Positions 63,263 to 64,000 of a stretch of 64,000 nt of DNA are shown one piece after another. The translations under genes and the position numbers were made by a program. The notes beneath the pieces were generated by a model, which made no database searches, was not told the DNA's origin, and saw only the letters and a program-made list of their open reading frames with translations. The DNA is from Bolinopsis microptera (taxonomy: Eukaryota > Ctenophora > Tentaculata > Lobata > Bolinopsidae). The stretch is taken from NCBI RefSeq assembly GCF_026151205.1, contig NC_087076.1, positions 8,596,902 to 8,660,901 on the forward strand. Direction: 5' to 3'. Position 1 is the stretch's first letter, and each line of letters starts with the position of its first letter.

Positions 63263-64000
63263 ATATTCAATTTTGCGACCAATTTTGTATTATATTTTCG
63301 TTAAATTTCCTATCAGAATTATGTACACAATTATTAGCACACGTACCTGAATTCTCTCCAAGTGAAGTTGGCAATTAAAATAATATGTTGTTATGTAATA
63401 GGTATTCCAACTTCATGACCGAAATGTTATCACGAGATGTACATGTTCGCTTACTTTGTCATTACTTTATTACGGCAGGCTGCGGTAATCTATAAATAAT
63501 CATACTTTACACACATTTCTTTACACGCTGTAGGTTCCACATTGCACATTGGCGTATCATATTCCACTTAAAATTAAAAATTACCATGCACACGCACAAA
63601 TTGCCCATTTTTGTCGATAAATGGTACATAAAAATGTAACCATTTATCGACAGAAATACGATATATATAATGTTCCCGGAATAGTATAACCTAAAAATGA
63701 CTTGTTTGAAATCAAATATCTAATTAGCCGAGTTCTGATTATATCTTACCAACCTTCCCGATATAATAACACCAGTTTGTATCTAAACATTTGCTCCTAA
63801 TAGCAACACTGACGTAATGGGTTTTATTTTCAGTTACTGATGGACTGACCTGCCATTGTGTGATACTGATAGTCGCCGAAGGATCTCTCTGACATGAAAA
63901 CGGCTATACTGACGTCTGACAAAGTTACTCAGAATTCTTTCTTCTCTAATCTCTGACTCTCATTTTGCTGTGCCGGAGCCCGGAATGTCGTGCCCTTATT
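63263..64000. other. Right edge, nothing coding supported
   Basis: An acceptor-like tattttcAG lies at 63832, but the sequence after it has stops in all frames soon after. At about 63605-63655 there is an inverted phrase (tgtcgataaatggtacat / atgtaaccatttatcgaca), a probable small hairpin element. Confidence 0.35.

Overview
The window is AT-rich animal genomic DNA: genes are split by canonical GT-AG introns, the proteins are metazoan (AMPK gamma subunit, SLC9-type Na+/H+ exchanger, Rap-like GTPase, class A GPCR), and the space between is full of invertebrate-type transposons (LINEs, two classes of Penelope-like elements, MITEs). An early-branching or marine invertebrate fits best, but the sequence alone does not name the species.

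Layout. 0.1-3 kb: two small three-exon plus-strand genes of unknown function separated by a CACGTG-rich promoter-like stretch. 3.3-5.9 kb: a nest of short palindromic repeats. 6.8-25.5 kb: an AMPK gamma gene (PRKAG) of 15 constant exons plus one cassette-like exon; its introns hold a (CCCTGT)37 microsatellite, a minisatellite, a 5'-truncated LINE and a recent Penelope-like element (PLE), the last two antisense to the gene. 27.1-28.2 kb: a divergent, twice-frameshifted GPCR on the minus strand. 28.2-38.1 kb: no gene seen, only MITE-type repeats. 38.2-40.7 kb: a two-exon Rap-like GTPase (minus). 41.7-44.2 kb: a single-exon Na+/H+ exchanger with a histidine-rich tail (minus). 44.9-55.8 kb: transposon graveyard, including a LINE split by a TIR transposon that itself holds a decayed PLE of the permuted (Naiad-like) class, and another LINE remnant hit by two miniature elements. 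55.8-64 kb: tandem repeats (about 430 bp x4, about 320 bp x2.7), a 330-bp duplication and a poly-G MITE; no convincing gene.

The host genes do not form a pathway or operon; they are ordinary neighbours. The most unusual structure is a miniature element of 68-107 bp (three copies, 3295-3401, 54345-54417, 55522-55589), each flanked by a perfect 9-bp target duplication, without terminal inverted repeats but with a palindromic 3' end. Removing one copy restores the interrupted LINE reading frame. Other points of note are a duplicated PRKAG exon end that has diverged only synonymously, and an 800-bp deletion-riddled near-copy of neighbouring sequence at 44.9-45.7 kb.

All coordinates, translations and repeat comparisons were read by eye; no database search or alignment program was run.
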